Assembly: GCF_004307995.1 (NCBI RefSeq)
Contig: NZ_SIRE01000009.1
Location: 1-64,000, forward strand
DNA from: Paenibacillus thalictri
GTDB lineage: Bacteria > Bacillota > Bacilli > Paenibacillales > NBRC-103111
Reading direction: 5' to 3'
Length of the DNA stretch: 64,000 bases
Made by a program: the position numbers and the translations under genes. The notes under the pieces are model-generated. The model searched no databases. It was not told the DNA's origin and saw only the letters and a list, made by a program, of their open reading frames with translations. Below are positions 63,332 to 64,000 of this stretch, one piece after another; positions within the stretch are counted from its first letter, which is position 1; each line of letters begins with the position of its first letter.

Positions 63332-64000
63332 TTATAGTTTCCACTGTTCTTTGACGAAATCCCATACCCGGTTTATAAAATACCGGTGCCCGCCGTTGCC
63401 GACAAACAGCTCGCACCGGTCTGCCGCGCCAAATTGCTCATAGATGGCTTGAACGTGCCGGAACGACAACTGTGTTCCTTCTATCGGGAACAGCGGATCC
63501 GCTTCGCCATTGATCATCAATACGGGACGGGGGGCGATTAGGCCGGCCACATCGTACATCTCCGCATATTGCATTAAGCCGGGAACAGCATTGCAGATAC
63601 AGTGGTGAACCGAAACGATCGAATGCTCGAAGGTGCAAAAGTAGCAGCCCGGCGCAGCCAATCCAATTCGCTCATCCAATGCCGCGGCAAAAACGCAAAC
63701 CGCGCCGCCGCTGGAGCTGCCGGTAATCATGACCTTCGACATATCGAGCTCCGGACGGCTTTCGGCATAATCCATCAATCTGCTTACGTCATGAACCCGT
63801 TCGCCGATTAACGACCTGCCCATCAGCAGCGAAATCCGCTGCAAATCGTCACACGACTTTGCTTTCCCCGCGTCGAGATCCTCGCGGCGGGCCATTTCCC
63901 AAAATCCCCGCACGTCGGGCACAATGGCCGCATAACCCTGCGAAAGCGCCTGCATGGCAAGGTCGCGGTCCTCGCTGACCGCCTGCTCCCGTTCTTCCTC
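63332..64000 (-). CDS. Alpha/beta-hydrolase, acetyl xylan esterase/dienelactone hydrolase type (5' end outside window)
   Basis: The C-terminal 222 codons are present; the frame is open through position 64000 and the start lies beyond. The nucleophile serine is in MITGSSSGGAVCVFAAALDE, the acid in VLMINGEADPLFP and the histidine in VGNGGHRYF, a complete alpha/beta-hydrolase triad. YAAIVPDVRGFWEMARREDL is typical of acetyl xylan esterase-like and related polysaccharide deacetylating enzymes, which would fit the neighbouring glycan locus. It is on the same strand as the locus II regulator. Confidence 0.8.
   Translation of the reverse strand, partial: EEEREQAVSEDRDLAMQALSQGYAAIVPDVRGFWEMARREDLDAGKAKSCDDLQRISLLMGRSLIGERVHDVSRLMDYAESRPELDMSKVMITGSSSGGAVCVFAAALDERIGLAAPGCYFCTFEHSIVSVHHCICNAVPGLMQYAEMYDVAGLIAPRPVLMINGEADPLFPIEGTQLSFRHVQAIYEQFGAADRCELFVGNGGHRYFINRVWDFVKEQWKL

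Overview
The window looks like chromosomal DNA from a Paenibacillus-type member of the Bacillota. The evidence is: strong AGGAGG-type ribosome binding sites; S-layer homology (SLH) and stalk-domain surface proteins; a CwlJ/SleB-like cortex hydrolase, which implies sporulation; and two LplB/LplC/lipoprotein carbohydrate ABC transporters, each beside a large membrane-anchored AraC-type regulator. No rRNA, tRNA or CRISPR array was seen.

Region 1 (1-14.2 kb) is an accessory island, much of it AT-rich. It opens with a multi-repeat IS21-type end, then a two-gene Gabija-like defence system on the minus strand (short GajB helicase, GajA OLD nuclease), then a plus-strand protein with an N-terminal DUF4365-like nuclease domain and TPR repeats, a decayed IS1634-type element with intact inverted ends, and a GIY-YIG-like protein. 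Two further repeat-rich transposon-end remnants carry an identical 62-bp palindromic unit at 8977-9038 and 13359-13420. These direct repeats enclose an MFS exporter, an Lrp/AsnC regulator, a beta-lactamase-fold serine hydrolase and an IS630 remnant. An IS110-like scrap and a truncated VOC gene follow.

Region 2 (14.2-34 kb) is a patchwork of one- to three-gene units: a SigX5-like sigma factor with SRPBCC and VOC genes, a MerR/aldo-keto reductase pair, a membrane-anchored PIN protein, a GNAT enzyme, a frameshifted DUF2691 gene, a HAD phosphatase, a RibD_C reductase, DUF4037 and DUF6953 proteins, an HxlR/NmrA/DUF2269 group, a double P-loop ATPase, a TIM-barrel isomerase and an ABC-F protein. A short GC-rich dyad repeat recurs in four intergenic gaps between 22.9 and 36.7 kb.

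Region 3 (24.7-42 kb, overlapping region 2) is rich in cell-surface genes: a stalk/DUF3888 protein, three SLH proteins, an NlpC/P60 hydrolase and the cortex hydrolase. The largest SLH protein (1403 aa) has five exact 312-bp repeats and an RCC1-type C-terminus. An AraC regulator, an SRPBCC protein, a Bcr/CflA exporter and an APH-like pseudogene follow.

Region 4 (45-64 kb) is carbohydrate metabolism. ABC locus I (permease, permease, binding protein, minus strand) diverges from its membrane AraC regulator. A cupin-AraC gene, an amidohydrolase and a Rieske protein follow on the plus strand. ABC locus II runs on the minus strand: regulator, permease, permease, binding protein, sulfatase, DUF4091 protein. 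It has a good candidate CcpA cre site ahead of its first permease and is probably for uptake and desulfation of a sulfated glycan. The window ends inside an alpha/beta-hydrolase gene.
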